A model generated the notes under the pieces. It was not told the DNA's origin and did not search any database. It saw only the letters and a program-made list of their open reading frames with translations. The translations under genes were made by a program, and so were the position numbers. Below are positions 51,265 through 60,509 of a DNA stretch of 64,000 nucleotides, in pieces. Location of the stretch: assembly GCA_026645575.1 (NCBI GenBank), contig JAPKMW010000032.1:31312-95311 (forward strand), in the 5' to 3' direction. This DNA is from Caldilineaceae bacterium (lineage in GTDB: Bacteria > Chloroflexota > Anaerolineae > Caldilineales > Caldilineaceae). Numbering within the stretch: position 1 is the first letter of the stretch; the number at the start of each line of letters is the position of its first letter.

Positions 51265-51541
51265 TGTCGCCTCCCTGCCATTGTTCGCGTTCAGCGGCGT
51301 CCTGCTCGTAATACTCGACCATTTGTTCGGCTTGCAGAGCAAGCTGGCGGCGCCGCTCGGCAAGTGGCAAGCGTATCAGATCAAGAGGGCTTTGCGCAGT
51401 CAAGGCTGGTTCCGGTACAGCCGCTTCGCTACGCGTTTGCATAAACAGGGCAAATTCTAAAACTTGTTGCGCACGCACAGGAGGTAGGGTGCGCACAACC
51501 TTTAGCAAATCTTCTTCAACTATGGTTTGCGTTGCAGCCAT
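51251..51541 (-). CDS. Antitoxin-like partner of the broken MazF
   Basis: 96 aa, mostly helical, acidic at the C-terminus, with VRTLPPVRAQQVLEFALFMQTRS and LPLAERRRQLALQAEQMVEYYEQD. The gene overlaps the mazF start by 14 bases, the standard antitoxin-toxin order. The N-terminal segment resembles DUF2281-type antitoxins. Intact, while its toxin carries a stop. Confidence 0.75.
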   Translation of the reverse strand: MAATQTIVEEDLLKVVRTLPPVRAQQVLEFALFMQTRSEAAVPEPALTAQSPLDLIRLPLAERRRQLALQAEQMVEYYEQDAAEREQWQGGDIVEY

Positions 51542-51662
51542 AAGTCACCTGTTGATAACAATAACTTTCCAGCCATTCATTGGCGTACTCAGTTTATTGT
51601 AACAATGTTTGTGCTGAATGCAAATATTTTACTGTTCGACACACATTGATGAGGAGATGATC

Positions 51663-52562
51663 ATGAACATCACACCAGCCACTATGCAAAAACGGCAAGA
51701 ACTCCTTGCCTTCATCGAGCGCAACCTGGCGCTGGAAGCCGCGATCCAAGGCGTGGTCGGCATTGGCAGCATCGCTACCGGCCAAATGCGGCCAGGGTCG
51801 GATATCGATGCCGTTATCTTCTACGCGCCCTATGATCCCTATATCGTGCCGGCAGAAGCGATCTGGTTGCCGGCCGATGGCTCGTTTCACAGCATCTTCA
51901 GCAAAGAGCCAGGGGTGCAGGAAAGCGGGATTCAATTCGACTTTACCCGCGTGGCGCTGGCCGAATGGGCCGACCCCACCTTTGTCTGGCCCGAAGGGCG
52001 GCTGGCGGAACTGGCGGAAGGGTGGCTGGCCTTTGATCGCACCGGCGCGGTCAGCGGGTTGATTGCCAGTCGCACCGCCTACACCGACGCCATTCGCCAA
52101 GAACGGTTGGATGAAGCGCTGGTCTGGCTCGATCAACATCTGAAATGGGATGATCCCCAGGAAGTGTGGGGGAGTTTGGGGCCGGCCATTGCCCATGATC
52201 GCCTCCACGCCGCCTATGACTATCTGGTGCAGGCGCTCTTTGCCTACAACCGTCGCTGGCGCGCCTGGCGCAACCGGGAGATGTCCTACCTGTTACAACT
52301 ACCGTGGACACCACCGGACTTTGACCAGCGGGTTCTGACAGCGTTGAATGCACCTGCTCATGACTTTGCCGGCTATCAAGCCCGCTTTGCTATGTTGCGC
52401 ACGTTGTTCGACGAAGTGGTCGCGCAACTGGTCAGTGATGGCCTTTATGACCGTGATGATCCGGTGGGCGAGGCATTTGTACGACGAGCGGAAGAGCCAG
52501 GGCGCGCCTGGAACATGGCGGCATGGAACGCAAAGCATGATGAACGACAAGGGAAATCGTAA
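51663..52562 (+). CDS. Nucleotidyltransferase-fold protein
   Basis: 299 aa. The MNT-type nucleotidyltransferase core is visible as VVGIGSIATGQMRPGSDIDAVIFY (GS-x9-SDID, both catalytic Asp present). A helical C-terminal part (RLHAAYDYLVQALFAYNRRWRAWRNREMSYLLQLPW) resembles the DUF4111/lincosamide-transferase-like helical domain. Could modify an antibiotic or other small molecule. Start at 51663 chosen for spacing from GAGGAG. Confidence 0.88.
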   Translation: MNITPATMQKRQELLAFIERNLALEAAIQGVVGIGSIATGQMRPGSDIDAVIFYAPYDPYIVPAEAIWLPADGSFHSIFSKEPGVQESGIQFDFTRVALAEWADPTFVWPEGRLAELAEGWLAFDRTGAVSGLIASRTAYTDAIRQERLDEALVWLDQHLKWDDPQEVWGSLGPAIAHDRLHAAYDYLVQALFAYNRRWRAWRNREMSYLLQLPWTPPDFDQRVLTALNAPAHDFAGYQARFAMLRTLFDEVVAQLVSDGLYDRDDPVGEAFVRRAEEPGRAWNMAAWNAKHDERQGKS

Positions 52563-52652
52563 ACACAAACAGATGTAGGCGCGGCTTGCTCGTCACTGTG
52601 ATATGGTTGGGCTACGCGCACCCATCTAAGCAGCCTTATGGAGAAGTAAAGC

Positions 52653-53474
52653 ATGAATCAACTCACAACAACCAACTTTATACACCTGCGCCCCCTCTTT
52701 CAAGGGGCCTACCTAACCTTGATGATCGACAGCATGATCGCCGGCAGCAGCACCGCTCAGGCTTGGGTGGATGATACCCAACCGCAGTGTGCGCTGCTCT
52801 GGGACAATGGGTACAGCTTCTACCTGGTAGGACGCGCCGATAACCAAGGCTTCAATCAGCAGTTGGGTCAACTGTTTCTTGAAACATTGGTCCCAGCCGC
52901 CCGTGACCGTGGCATCGATGGGTTCAAAGTTCTCTACAGCAGCCCAGCGTGGGTGAGTCAACTAGCGACCGTTTTTCCGACCCTATCGTTGTCGCAATAC
53001 CCACGCGTGGTTTATTCCCTGGGCGCTGCGCCGTTACCGGATTGGCGGAGCAAACTGCCGGCCGGCTTTACGATGCGCCCCATTGACCAGGCCATGCTCA
53101 CCGACAGCACACTGGGCAATCTCGCCGATCTGTGCGAAGAAATCGACATGTGTTGGCCCACCCAAGCACGCTTTCTGGCTGATGGCTTTGGCTTTTGTCT
53201 CGTCGGTCATGGCGAAATCATCTGTCGCTGCACCGCCGAATATACCAGCCCCGGCAAGTGCGGCATCGGCATTGCCACGGCAGAAGCCTATCGCCGCCAG
53301 GGCTTTGCCGCGCTGACTGCCAGCGCTTTTATTGAGCATTGTATTGCCCGGCAGATTGTTCCGTACTGGGATGCCTGGCAACGCAACACTGCCTCTGTCG
53401 CCACGGCAGAAACGATTGGTCTGCATAAGGTTCAAGAGTATACCGCTCATGTTGGTCCACTACCGGCTCCATAA
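52653..53474 (+). CDS. GNAT-superfamily acetyltransferase
   Basis: 273 aa of the GNAT_acetyltran type: N-terminal half folded around LWDNGYSFYLVGRADNQGFNQQLGQLFLETLVPAARDRGIDGFKVLYSS, C-terminal half with CGIGIATAEAYRRQGFAALTASAFIEHCIARQIVPYWDAWQRNTASVATAETIG, the acetyl-CoA motif with the WDxxxxNxxS pattern characteristic of this subgroup. GGAGAAG precedes the ATG. Followed at once by a short HEPN-like stub. Confidence 0.88.
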   Translation: MNQLTTTNFIHLRPLFQGAYLTLMIDSMIAGSSTAQAWVDDTQPQCALLWDNGYSFYLVGRADNQGFNQQLGQLFLETLVPAARDRGIDGFKVLYSSPAWVSQLATVFPTLSLSQYPRVVYSLGAAPLPDWRSKLPAGFTMRPIDQAMLTDSTLGNLADLCEEIDMCWPTQARFLADGFGFCLVGHGEIICRCTAEYTSPGKCGIGIATAEAYRRQGFAALTASAFIEHCIARQIVPYWDAWQRNTASVATAETIGLHKVQEYTAHVGPLPAP

Positions 53475-53490
53475 ACAAGAGGAAGATGTT

Positions 53491-53577
53491 ATGAAAGAAC
53501 AAGCACGCCTTTGGTGGCGCCAAGCGACCCAAATGGCTGAGGAAGCAAAGATACAGGAAGGACGTTTTGCCGAATGA
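53491..53577 (+). pseudogene. N-terminal stub resembling a HEPN protein
   Basis: 28 codons, MKEQARLWWRQATQMAEEAKIQEGRFAE, preceded by GAGGAAG. HEPN-domain proteins begin with this kind of xxxxWxxQAxxxxxxAxxxxxxGxxxx pattern. The frame ends where the second helix should start, so it looks like a cut gene, though a free-standing peptide cannot be excluded. Confidence 0.4.
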
Positions 53578-53711
53578 ACCTATCATCCCTCTATTGCCAT
53601 CAGTAGACGAGCTTCCAGAGCCACTGTCAACCAAGTTTGGCTATGGAAGGTGAGCCATTGTATGATTGACGCAATACGATTGACGATCCTATTTTAAGTA
53701 AGGAGCTTTCT

Positions 53712-54812
53712 ATTTCAACATCACCCGACACCCCAACTACACCTCCTGTGCGGCCCTTTGAACTCGGCCTCTATTCCTTTGTCGAGTTGACGCCCGACCC
53801 CGTCACCGGCCAGAAGATCAGCCCGACGCAGCGGTTACATGATCTGCTGGAAACCATTGAGCTGGCCGAACAAGTGGGGCTGGATGTCTTTGCCATTGGC
53901 GAACACCATCGCCCGGAATTTGTCTCGTCGGCGCCGGCGGTGATCCTGGCGGCAGCCGCGGCACGAACCAAAGCGATCCGCCTGAGTAGCGCCGTCACCG
54001 TGCTGAGTTCCGATGACCCGGTGCGCGTCTTTCAGCAATTTGCCACCGTCGATCTGCTCTCCAATGGGCGGGCAGAAATTATGGCCGGGCGCGGCTCGTT
54101 TATTGAATCGTTTCCGCTGTTTGGCTACGAGTTGAACGACTACAATGAGTTGTTTGCAGAAAAGCTGGATCTGTTGCTGGAGTTGCGGGATGACGAGCGG
54201 ATTCACTGGAGCGGCAAACACCGCCCGGCGTTGACCGGCCAGGGCGTCTACCCGCGACCCCAGCAGGAAAAGTTACCGATTTGGGTGGCCGTCGGTGGCA
54301 CGCCCCAGTCGGTGGTGCGCGCCGGGACGTTGGGGTTGCCACTGGCGCTGGCGATCATCGGCGGGTTGCCGGAACAATTTGCACCGTTGGCCCAACTCTA
54401 TTGGGAAGTGGTGCAGCAGGCCGGGCATAACCCAGAAGAACTGGCTTTCAGCATCAACGCCCACGGCTTTATTGCCGACAACGAGCGCGACGCCGCCGAC
54501 ACGTTTTACCCCGGCTATGCCCAGATCATGAGCCAAATCGGGCGCGAACGGGGCTGGTCGGGCGTCAATCGGCAACAGTTCGAGGCGTCACGGAGTTTGC
54601 GCGGCGCCAACTTCGTTGGCAACCCGGCGCAGGTGATCGAAAAGATCCTCTACCAATATGACATTTTTCATCACCAACGGCTATTGCTACAACTGAGCAT
54701 CGGCAGTCTGCCCCATGCCAAGATGATGCGGGCGATTGAGTTGTTGGGGACGGAAGTGGCGCCGACAGTGCGGCGGGAGATTGCGGGGCGGATGGCGGTT
54801 CAGGCGAGGTGA
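53712..54812 (+). CDS. LLM-class flavin-dependent oxidoreductase, possible ATT start
   Basis: Luciferase-like monooxygenase: [55 protein letters not shown] at the N-terminus and [38 protein letters not shown], typical of the Atu2307/SP_0267 subgroup. About 366 residues from 53712, 354 from GTG 53748. The GTG has no ribosome site; AAGGAG stands six bases before an in-frame ATT at 53712, which would add [12 protein letters not shown]. Cytosolic FMN- or F420-dependent enzyme. Confidence 0.88.
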   Translation: MSTSPDTPTTPPVRPFELGLYSFVELTPDPVTGQKISPTQRLHDLLETIELAEQVGLDVFAIGEHHRPEFVSSAPAVILAAAAARTKAIRLSSAVTVLSSDDPVRVFQQFATVDLLSNGRAEIMAGRGSFIESFPLFGYELNDYNELFAEKLDLLLELRDDERIHWSGKHRPALTGQGVYPRPQQEKLPIWVAVGGTPQSVVRAGTLGLPLALAIIGGLPEQFAPLAQLYWEVVQQAGHNPEELAFSINAHGFIADNERDAADTFYPGYAQIMSQIGRERGWSGVNRQQFEASRSLRGANFVGNPAQVIEKILYQYDIFHHQRLLLQLSIGSLPHAKMMRAIELLGTEVAPTVRREIAGRMAVQAR

Positions 54813-54828
54813 ACAAGGGAGACTTACC

Positions 54829-54885
54829 TGTCACCCTGAAAGGGTCTCTAGCGTATTGCAACCTAGAGATCCTTTCAGGGTGACA
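54829..54885. repeat. Palindrome after the LLM gene
   Basis: TGTCACCCTGAAAGGGTCTCTAG and its inverted copy with one mismatch, loop 11 bases. Confidence 0.85.
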
Positions 54886-54929
54886 AACTATCCTTCCTCA
54901 GCTTCCAAACCGCACCTATCGGGCAAGTA

Positions 54930-55325
54930 CTAAATCCCCACACCGGGCTGATTATCGCGCGTATTCTTTTGCACTGCGATGAGCGCAAAGAGGCTCAGGA
55001 AATAGGCAATGGCGTAGAAGCCTTTTTCGCTCAACCAGAGTGGGGCGTTCCACAGCCCGATCACCAGCAACAACAGCGAAATGATCGTCGAAGCCCAGCA
55101 GATGCCATAATAGACATCGGTGACAGGAATGCCTTCCATGCGGTCACGCACCACCTTTTGCACGGAAACGGCGGAAAATAGCCCATAGAGCAGAAGAGTC
55201 AAAAAGTAGCCCTTCTCATTCAGCAGCATCTCGGCATTCCACAGGCCAATGCAAAAGCCCACAATGCCAACGCCCAACGCCAGCCATGATGCCATGATAA
55301 ACGCATTTGATGGTTCAATCTTCAT
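54930..55325 (-). CDS. YiaA/YiaB-family inner membrane protein
   Basis: 131 aa made of two copies of the YiaAB two-helix unit: [53 protein letters not shown] and [48 protein letters not shown]. The GLWNA, EKG and QKxxRD signatures repeat in both. Inner membrane protein of unknown function. GGAGGG precedes the ATG. Confidence 0.93.
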   Translation of the reverse strand: MKIEPSNAFIMASWLALGVGIVGFCIGLWNAEMLLNEKGYFLTLLLYGLFSAVSVQKVVRDRMEGIPVTDVYYGICWASTIISLLLLVIGLWNAPLWLSEKGFYAIAYFLSLFALIAVQKNTRDNQPGVGI

Positions 55326-55362
55326 TGTGCTACCCTCCTGTTGGGAACTTACTTCTCATAAT

Positions 55363-55869
55363 CTATCGTTGTTGCACCGGCCCAAGCGGCTGTAAATTTT
55401 CATCGCGCAGGCCGATCAATACACTGGTACCGCCTTCATCCACCCGCATCTCGCCATATTTGGCATCGACATAGGCGTCCGCTGTCCCTTCCTCGAAGAA
55501 GAAAGAGGGCGCGCCCAAGTCGATCTGCCACTCATGTTTATAGTAGTTGAGCAGCCGTTCATTTGGCCCCAAGGGTGTGCCGTCATCGATACGAACAAAG
55601 GAGGCGACGCCATTCTCGGCAACGCTGATCACCAACTTGCCCCGTGGCGGCAGCTCTTGGCGATCCTGGTTTTCCAGGTCGGCGGCGATCTGGTAACGCA
55701 GGGCCATGTAATCACCCTGAATCAACGACCGTGGATCAACCGGCGCCAGTTCCAGCAGGATCGGTTGACCTTTGGCAATCAACTGCTCTCTGCCATAGAT
55801 GCTGTAATTGACAAAGAGCAAGCCCACCACGGCTACCAACCATAAAATTGCCAGTCGTACTTTCATCAT
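55363..55869 (-). CDS. GDYXXLXY-motif protein
   Basis: 168 aa with an N-terminal membrane anchor (LAILWLVAVVGLLFVNYSIY) and the family signature GDYMALRY at about residue 53. The rest is a small extracytoplasmic domain. Always found with DUF2157 and DUF4401 proteins; here it is the third gene of that operon, 8 bases after DUF4401. Function unknown, possibly a membrane-energised complex. Confidence 0.92.
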   Translation of the reverse strand: MMKVRLAILWLVAVVGLLFVNYSIYGREQLIAKGQPILLELAPVDPRSLIQGDYMALRYQIAADLENQDRQELPPRGKLVISVAENGVASFVRIDDGTPLGPNERLLNYYKHEWQIDLGAPSFFFEEGTADAYVDAKYGEMRVDEGGTSVLIGLRDENLQPLGPVQQR

Positions 55870-55877
55870 AAAATTTC

Positions 55878-56972
55878 CTATGCCTCCAGATCGCCATGCT
55901 GCTCACCAGCTACCCGATGAAACAGGAAGCGCAAGACTAACAAAACCGCGCCCGTTCCCATCAAAATATAGGACTTGTTGAGCAGCGTAATGTCCAAGTA
56001 GTAATAGTAGGCGCTCAGGAAGAAGAGCAGAAAGGCCGTTGCCAACCCCATGAGCAGCACATTGTTCCGCCAGAAACCCAACAACAGCACAATCACTGCC
56101 GCCAGAATCCCCGGCGTCTGATAGGCCGGAATCGACAAAAGGACGACCGCCCCCACAGCCCACAGCCCCACCGGGCTGACCAGTGGGCGATCCAGTTCCT
56201 GCAGCAGGGTAAAGGCCAGATAGAGCAGAACCAGCGCCAGCACAGCCGTCGAGATCCACCATTGGGTTCCCCAGAAGGGATAGAAGAAGTTGTCAACCGT
56301 CGTTAACAGACAGAGGCCAAAGAGCGAGAGCGCCAACCCATAGCCCAACGGCGCCCGGAACCCACGCCAGCGGCTGACCAGCAGGCGCAACTCTTGTTGC
56401 CAAACCGCCACGGCGCCGACAGCTAAGACGAAAGTCAAGCCATGCACCCAATCATGTAGCGCTTGATCGTAGAGAACAAAGAGCGTAGCCCCCGTAATCG
56501 CCAGCACCGATAACATACGGTGTAGTGCATCCGGGTAGAGAAAGAAGATCACCGATTCCAGTGCGATCACAAAGTAGGCAATGGCGGTCGCCGAAGTAAA
56601 CAACCACCCCTCATACTGCCAGGCAAAGCCACCAATCAACAACCCTTGACCGGCCAGCACAACGGCAAAGGACAATTGGCCCCAAAAGATCGAGCGCGGC
56701 AGCAAGCGCCGTAAAACAATGGCGGCGACCGTCAAAATCCCGCCCAGGATCAGCATTGATGCAGCAGAATCGATCAGATCGGCAGCACCCAGAAAGGCGC
56801 CAAGAAAGAGGGCCGCAATCCAGGCGGCAATACCGACCAGCCCCTTAACATACCAGGGCGAATTGTCCGCATCTAGCGGGTTGGCTAATCCTGTCGGCAG
56901 CGGTTGCGCCTCATTTGGTCGTGGCGGCAATTGCGCCAACAGATCGCCCAGTTGCATTGGTCTTGTACTCAT
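55878..56972 (-). CDS. DUF4401 membrane protein
   Basis: 364 aa with about ten predicted helices. The N-terminal cytosolic stretch PPRPNEAQPLPTGL precedes the first helix (LVGIAAWIAALFLGAFLGAADLI). Middle gene of the DUF2157-DUF4401-GDYXXLXY set; the ATG overlaps the DUF2157 stop as ATGA. Function unknown. Confidence 0.9.
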   Translation of the reverse strand: MSTRPMQLGDLLAQLPPRPNEAQPLPTGLANPLDADNSPWYVKGLVGIAAWIAALFLGAFLGAADLIDSAASMLILGGILTVAAIVLRRLLPRSIFWGQLSFAVVLAGQGLLIGGFAWQYEGWLFTSATAIAYFVIALESVIFFLYPDALHRMLSVLAITGATLFVLYDQALHDWVHGLTFVLAVGAVAVWQQELRLLVSRWRGFRAPLGYGLALSLFGLCLLTTVDNFFYPFWGTQWWISTAVLALVLLYLAFTLLQELDRPLVSPVGLWAVGAVVLLSIPAYQTPGILAAVIVLLLGFWRNNVLLMGLATAFLLFFLSAYYYYLDITLLNKSYILMGTGAVLLVLRFLFHRVAGEQHGDLEA

Positions 56973-57970
56973 ACTGTTTCCTCCCAGCGCTGGGCAAGCC
57001 GGCGCAAAATGGTAACGGCGATGCCGGCCTGCACAATCACCGAAAAACCGGTGATAAAGTAGCTGGCGACATCATCCACCTCGACCAGGGTTCGACCAAT
57101 CAACGTAGTCAGGACGATAATGATGCTCAACATAGCCATTGTCAACATAAAGAGATCGGGTTGCCAGCGACTATAGACCACGAAAACCGCTACCAGAAAG
57201 AGCGCATAGATCAGCGGTCCAAAATAGTGAATCGTTGGCAGCGTATAGTAGTCCTCATACAGAGCAAAGATGGTCGCCAACGTCGGCCAGAGAATAAAGC
57301 CAAAGGCAACTAGCGCCGTCAAACGGTTCAGCCAGCGGTGTTGCCACCAGGCAAAGCGCCGCCCCATTACCTCCCAGGCGATGAGCGCCACGGCATTGAG
57401 GGCAAAGAGCGTCTCCGGTTGCGGATATTGATCCCCCGGCAAGACCTGATTCCAAAACAACACCAAGGTCAGGTTGAGTAGCGCCAGCAGGATGCCCCAG
57501 AGCAAATCAAACTTGCTGATGACCACCCAGCCGGCAATGAGCAGCGCCCAGTAGCCAAAGAGCGTATAGGCGTCGGCGCCGGTCTGGTACTCTTGCCCAA
57601 AGACAGCCAGCAGCGCGCCCACCAGCAAAGAGGCCACGGTCAGCGCAATCTTACCCCCCAGCCGGTTGAGACCAACCCAATGGGTGATGATCAGGAGCAG
57701 CACAATGGCCGCTTGGAGAACGCCAAAGCGGGCAAAGCGGGGCAACTCCTCCCAGTTGTACGCGAAGAAGAAGAAGATGCCACTGGTGAAAAAAAGCGCA
57801 CCCAGCACCAGTAAGCTATAATCCAGAAAGCGCGCCCAGCCTTGGCGGTTGGGAATGCCACCGGTCAAGCGCAGCCCCTGTTCTAGCCCCTGGCGATCCA
57901 GATAGCCCAGTTGCGCCAGCCGTCGCACCCGCTCTGGCGTCGCTGGTAATTGCGAAAGTTCAGTCGTCAT
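56969..57970 (-). CDS. DUF2157 membrane protein
   Basis: 333 aa. The N-terminal part (LAQLGYLDRQGLEQGLRLTGGIPNRQGWARFLDYSLLVLGALFFTSGIFFFFAYNW) is the DUF2157 signature region, followed by about ten helices. First gene of the three-gene operon. GAGGAT lies upstream of the ATG. Confidence 0.92.
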   Translation of the reverse strand: MTTELSQLPATPERVRRLAQLGYLDRQGLEQGLRLTGGIPNRQGWARFLDYSLLVLGALFFTSGIFFFFAYNWEELPRFARFGVLQAAIVLLLIITHWVGLNRLGGKIALTVASLLVGALLAVFGQEYQTGADAYTLFGYWALLIAGWVVISKFDLLWGILLALLNLTLVLFWNQVLPGDQYPQPETLFALNAVALIAWEVMGRRFAWWQHRWLNRLTALVAFGFILWPTLATIFALYEDYYTLPTIHYFGPLIYALFLVAVFVVYSRWQPDLFMLTMAMLSIIIVLTTLIGRTLVEVDDVASYFITGFSVIVQAGIAVTILRRLAQRWEETV

Positions 57971-58320
57971 AAAGTTTGGTTATCCTCACTAGGTCCTAAG
58001 TCCTGAGTCCATAGTCCTGAGTCCATAGTCCTGAGTCTAGCGTCGTTGTATTAAACTACGGACTAAGCGACTACGGACTGTGGACTTAGGACTCTGAACT
58101 CAGGACTATATTTATCCCAGTATAACAGAAAACGTAGTTCAAATCATTAGGCAAAAGGACAGAAATTTTCCTACCGGCAGATCAATTTTGGTCATGCCAC
58201 TGGCAGAAATCTGGCAGCAAGGCGCGTCGCAATGGGATAACAGTGGAGAAACAGTGATGCAACAGTGGTGCAACGATAGAGCAACGATGATGTGGGATGG
58301 GTTGGAAGCAGTGGTTGTAC
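57971..58320. repeat. Long gap with GTCCTGAGTCCATA micro-repeats
   Basis: 57990-58110 has three AGTCCATAGTCCTG words, a spacer, then ACTACGGACT, TGTGGACTTAGGACT and CAGGACTA as the inverted half. Beyond that (58200-58300) are short ACAGTG/CAACGATGATG words. No gene. Confidence 0.75.
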
Positions 58321-59091
58321 CTATGACCGGCGCTTGTCAAGAAAATCGGCAATACGTTGCTGGGTATCAGGGCTATTCATACAGCGAATCGATGCGCTCG
58401 CCTCGGCCAACGCATTTTCATCAATGGTGGTATCCAGGCTATCATCCAGGAGTAGCTTCAGCTCAGCCACGGCCAGGGGGCTGCCACTGCGGATGCCATC
58501 TAAAATCTGATCTAGATACTTTTGCACCGCTTCACGAATCCCGACATAATCGACTAGGCCAAAGTCATAGGCGGTGCGCGCATCCAGAATATTGCCGGTG
58601 AAAAACATCTCCTTGGCCTTGGCCAACCCCACGCGCCGAGGCAAGCGATGGCTGCCGCCCCAGCCGGAGACCAGCCCCAGCTTGGCTTCCGGCTGGCCCA
58701 GTTTGGCATTGTCAGTCGCCAGGATCAGGTCACAGGCCATGGCCAATTCCAGCCCGCCACCAAGCGCATAGCCTTCAACCCAGGCGATGACCGGCAAGGA
58801 TAACTCGGCCAGGGCATTAAAGACTTCGTGGCCGCGCTGTACCCAAGTCACAATGCTGCCAGTGTCCATCTCCCGCAGCGCGTTGATGTCGGCGCCGACC
58901 ACAAAATATTTCTCCGAGTTGCTACGCACCACCACCGCGCGCAGATCCTCATCCTCCTCAATCCGCTCCAGCACATCGGCTAGTCGGTCTAAGACATCGA
59001 GATCAAGGGTCGGCGGCTTGCCAGCCTCTTCACTGACAAAGGTCAAGGTGACGACATCTTTGTGCCGTTTGAAGTTAATATGCGTTTGCAT
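58321..59091 (-). CDS. Enoyl-CoA hydratase/isomerase (crotonase family)
   Basis: 256 aa. Oxyanion-hole segments DLRAVVVRSNSEKYFVVGADINALREM and VEGYALGGGLELAMACDLILATDNAKLGQPEAKLGLVSGWGGSHRLPRRVGLAKAKEMFFTG follow the crotonase fold. The second catalytic Glu position (GIIPGAGG-type loop) reads GLVSGWGG, so hydratase versus isomerase or another crotonase activity cannot be decided. Probably cytosolic fatty acid or organic acid metabolism. GAGGAG precedes the ATG. Confidence 0.92.
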   Translation of the reverse strand: MQTHINFKRHKDVVTLTFVSEEAGKPPTLDLDVLDRLADVLERIEEDEDLRAVVVRSNSEKYFVVGADINALREMDTGSIVTWVQRGHEVFNALAELSLPVIAWVEGYALGGGLELAMACDLILATDNAKLGQPEAKLGLVSGWGGSHRLPRRVGLAKAKEMFFTGNILDARTAYDFGLVDYVGIREAVQKYLDQILDGIRSGSPLAVAELKLLLDDSLDTTIDENALAEASASIRCMNSPDTQQRIADFLDKRRS

Positions 59092-59180
59092 GGCATTGCT
59101 CCTCGAATCGGGCGACAGCCTAAAATTGCACTGAGTATAGCCTATTTTCTACCGACTGCCAAGCAGTGAGTATAAGCATC

Positions 59181-59230
59181 GGCAAAGAAAAACCGCCGGT
59201 CAAGCTGATGACCGGCGGTTTTTCTTTGCC
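59181..59230. terminator. Bidirectional terminator
   Basis: A perfect 20-bp stem (59181-59200 and 59211-59230) around a 10-base loop, GC-rich at the top with A-rich and T-rich flanks. It lies after the minus-strand membrane-protein gene (stop 59236) and terminates it; on the other strand no gene ends here. Confidence 0.88.
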
Positions 59231-59235
59231 TGCGC

Positions 59236-59613
59236 TCAATGTGCAGCCTGCAACTTCGGTTCGTAGAGCCAGTCGAGAAGGAAGAAAAGCCCCACCAGCA
59301 GCGCCGGCGCCGCAATCGGCCAGGCGCCCACCAGAATGGCGATCAATGGGACTGGCTCCCACATCATAACGAGATACCAAACGCTAAAGCCGGCAAAGAG
59401 CAAGGCGCCAGCCCATTCCCATCGCCAGCCAATCGCCAGCGCGAGCAGCAGCACATAGACCGGGATGAGATGGATCAGCAGTGCGCCCACCGTTCCCCAA
59501 AAGCCATAGCCCTGTCCAAAGACATCGAGGGCGAAGAGGCTCACAAAAAGCGCAAAGAGAAGGCCCAGGCCCCTGGGCGTCCAATAGAGAAGTTGCTTCA
59601 GGAATTGTCGCAT
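59236..59613 (-). CDS. Small DUF7670-like membrane protein
   Basis: 125 aa from the ATG at 59613 (GAGG upstream), with four predicted helices: WTPRGLGLLFALFVSLFALDVFGQGYGFW, ALLIHLIPVYVLLLALAIGWRWEW, ALLFAGFSVWYLVMMW, LVGAWPIAAPALLVGLFFLLDWLY. The DVFGxGYxFW and LIHLIPxxxLLLxLxIxWRWEWxG words match a family of uncharacterised membrane proteins. Function unknown. Confidence 0.85.
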   Translation of the reverse strand: MRQFLKQLLYWTPRGLGLLFALFVSLFALDVFGQGYGFWGTVGALLIHLIPVYVLLLALAIGWRWEWAGALLFAGFSVWYLVMMWEPVPLIAILVGAWPIAAPALLVGLFFLLDWLYEPKLQAAH

Positions 59614-59843
59614 GATAACCTCTTTTCTACTCAACCGATTGGGTGTCGAAGTCATCACGCTAATCATACCGCGGCTTTCCTTTTGCCAAAACAGCAAGCT
59701 GGTGAGTTCCGGCCCTGGTCAACTGCCTAGCCACTAGCTGCACGCAACAGTTGGCTTGGTGGAGCAAATTTTGCCCAGGTCTGGTATAATGGTCAGCATT
59801 CAATTGGTCAATGCAGACAATCAATCCAATAGAAAGCAGCTTC

Positions 59844-60509
59844 ATGTCCAACTTAGCAACGGCACCCTCTGTGCATGATGATTTTCTCCTCCGCCGTGAT
59901 TGGCGGCTCTTGAACAATGGTTCCTTTGGCGCCTGCCCGGAACCGGTGATGGCGGTCTACCAACAGTGGCAACGGGAATTAGAAAACCATCCCGGCGGCT
60001 ATATGAGCCGCATCCGCGACAATATGACCGCCGCCCGCACCAAATTGGCCGAATACCTACACACTGACCAAAGTCGCCTTGGTTTTGTCACCAATGCCAC
60101 GATGGGCGTCAATGTTGCCACCCACTCGTTGCGGAGTGTGCTGCAACCGGGTGATGAAGTGTTGACGAGCAACCACGAGTATGGCGCCTGTAACCACGCC
60201 TGGCAATTTAATTGCGGCAAGACCGGTGCGCACTACATCAACCATCCCATCAATCTGCCGTTGCATTCCGAAGCCGACTTTGTCGAGCAACTCTGGTCGG
60301 CGGTGACACCCCGCACCCGTGTCATCTACTTGAGCCACACCACCTCGCCCACCGCGTTGACCTTTCCGCTGCAAGAAATCTGTCGGCGGGCGCGGGAAGC
60401 AGGGATTTTGACCGTAATCGATGGCGCCCATGTGCCGGGACAGCGCGAACTCTATTTGGATGAACTGGGCGCTGACTTTTATACAGGGAATTGTCACAAA
60501 TGGCTATAA
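59844..60509 (+). pseudogene. Truncated class V aminotransferase, first copy
   Basis: 221 residues matching residues about 1-220 of the downstream gene at 60825 (about 80% identical by eye), then a stop after GNCHKWL. The motif HKW carries the Lys that binds PLP, so the copy keeps the cofactor Lys but loses the whole C-terminal half. No downstream remnant of the rest is apparent in the 200 bases that follow, so the end has been deleted, not only frame-shifted. A terminator follows at 60719. Confidence 0.85.

Noticed and set aside
58188..58601. Plus-strand reading frame overlapping the enoyl-CoA hydratase
   Set aside because: Runs antisense across the conserved hydratase end, repeat-driven composition, no homology recognised.
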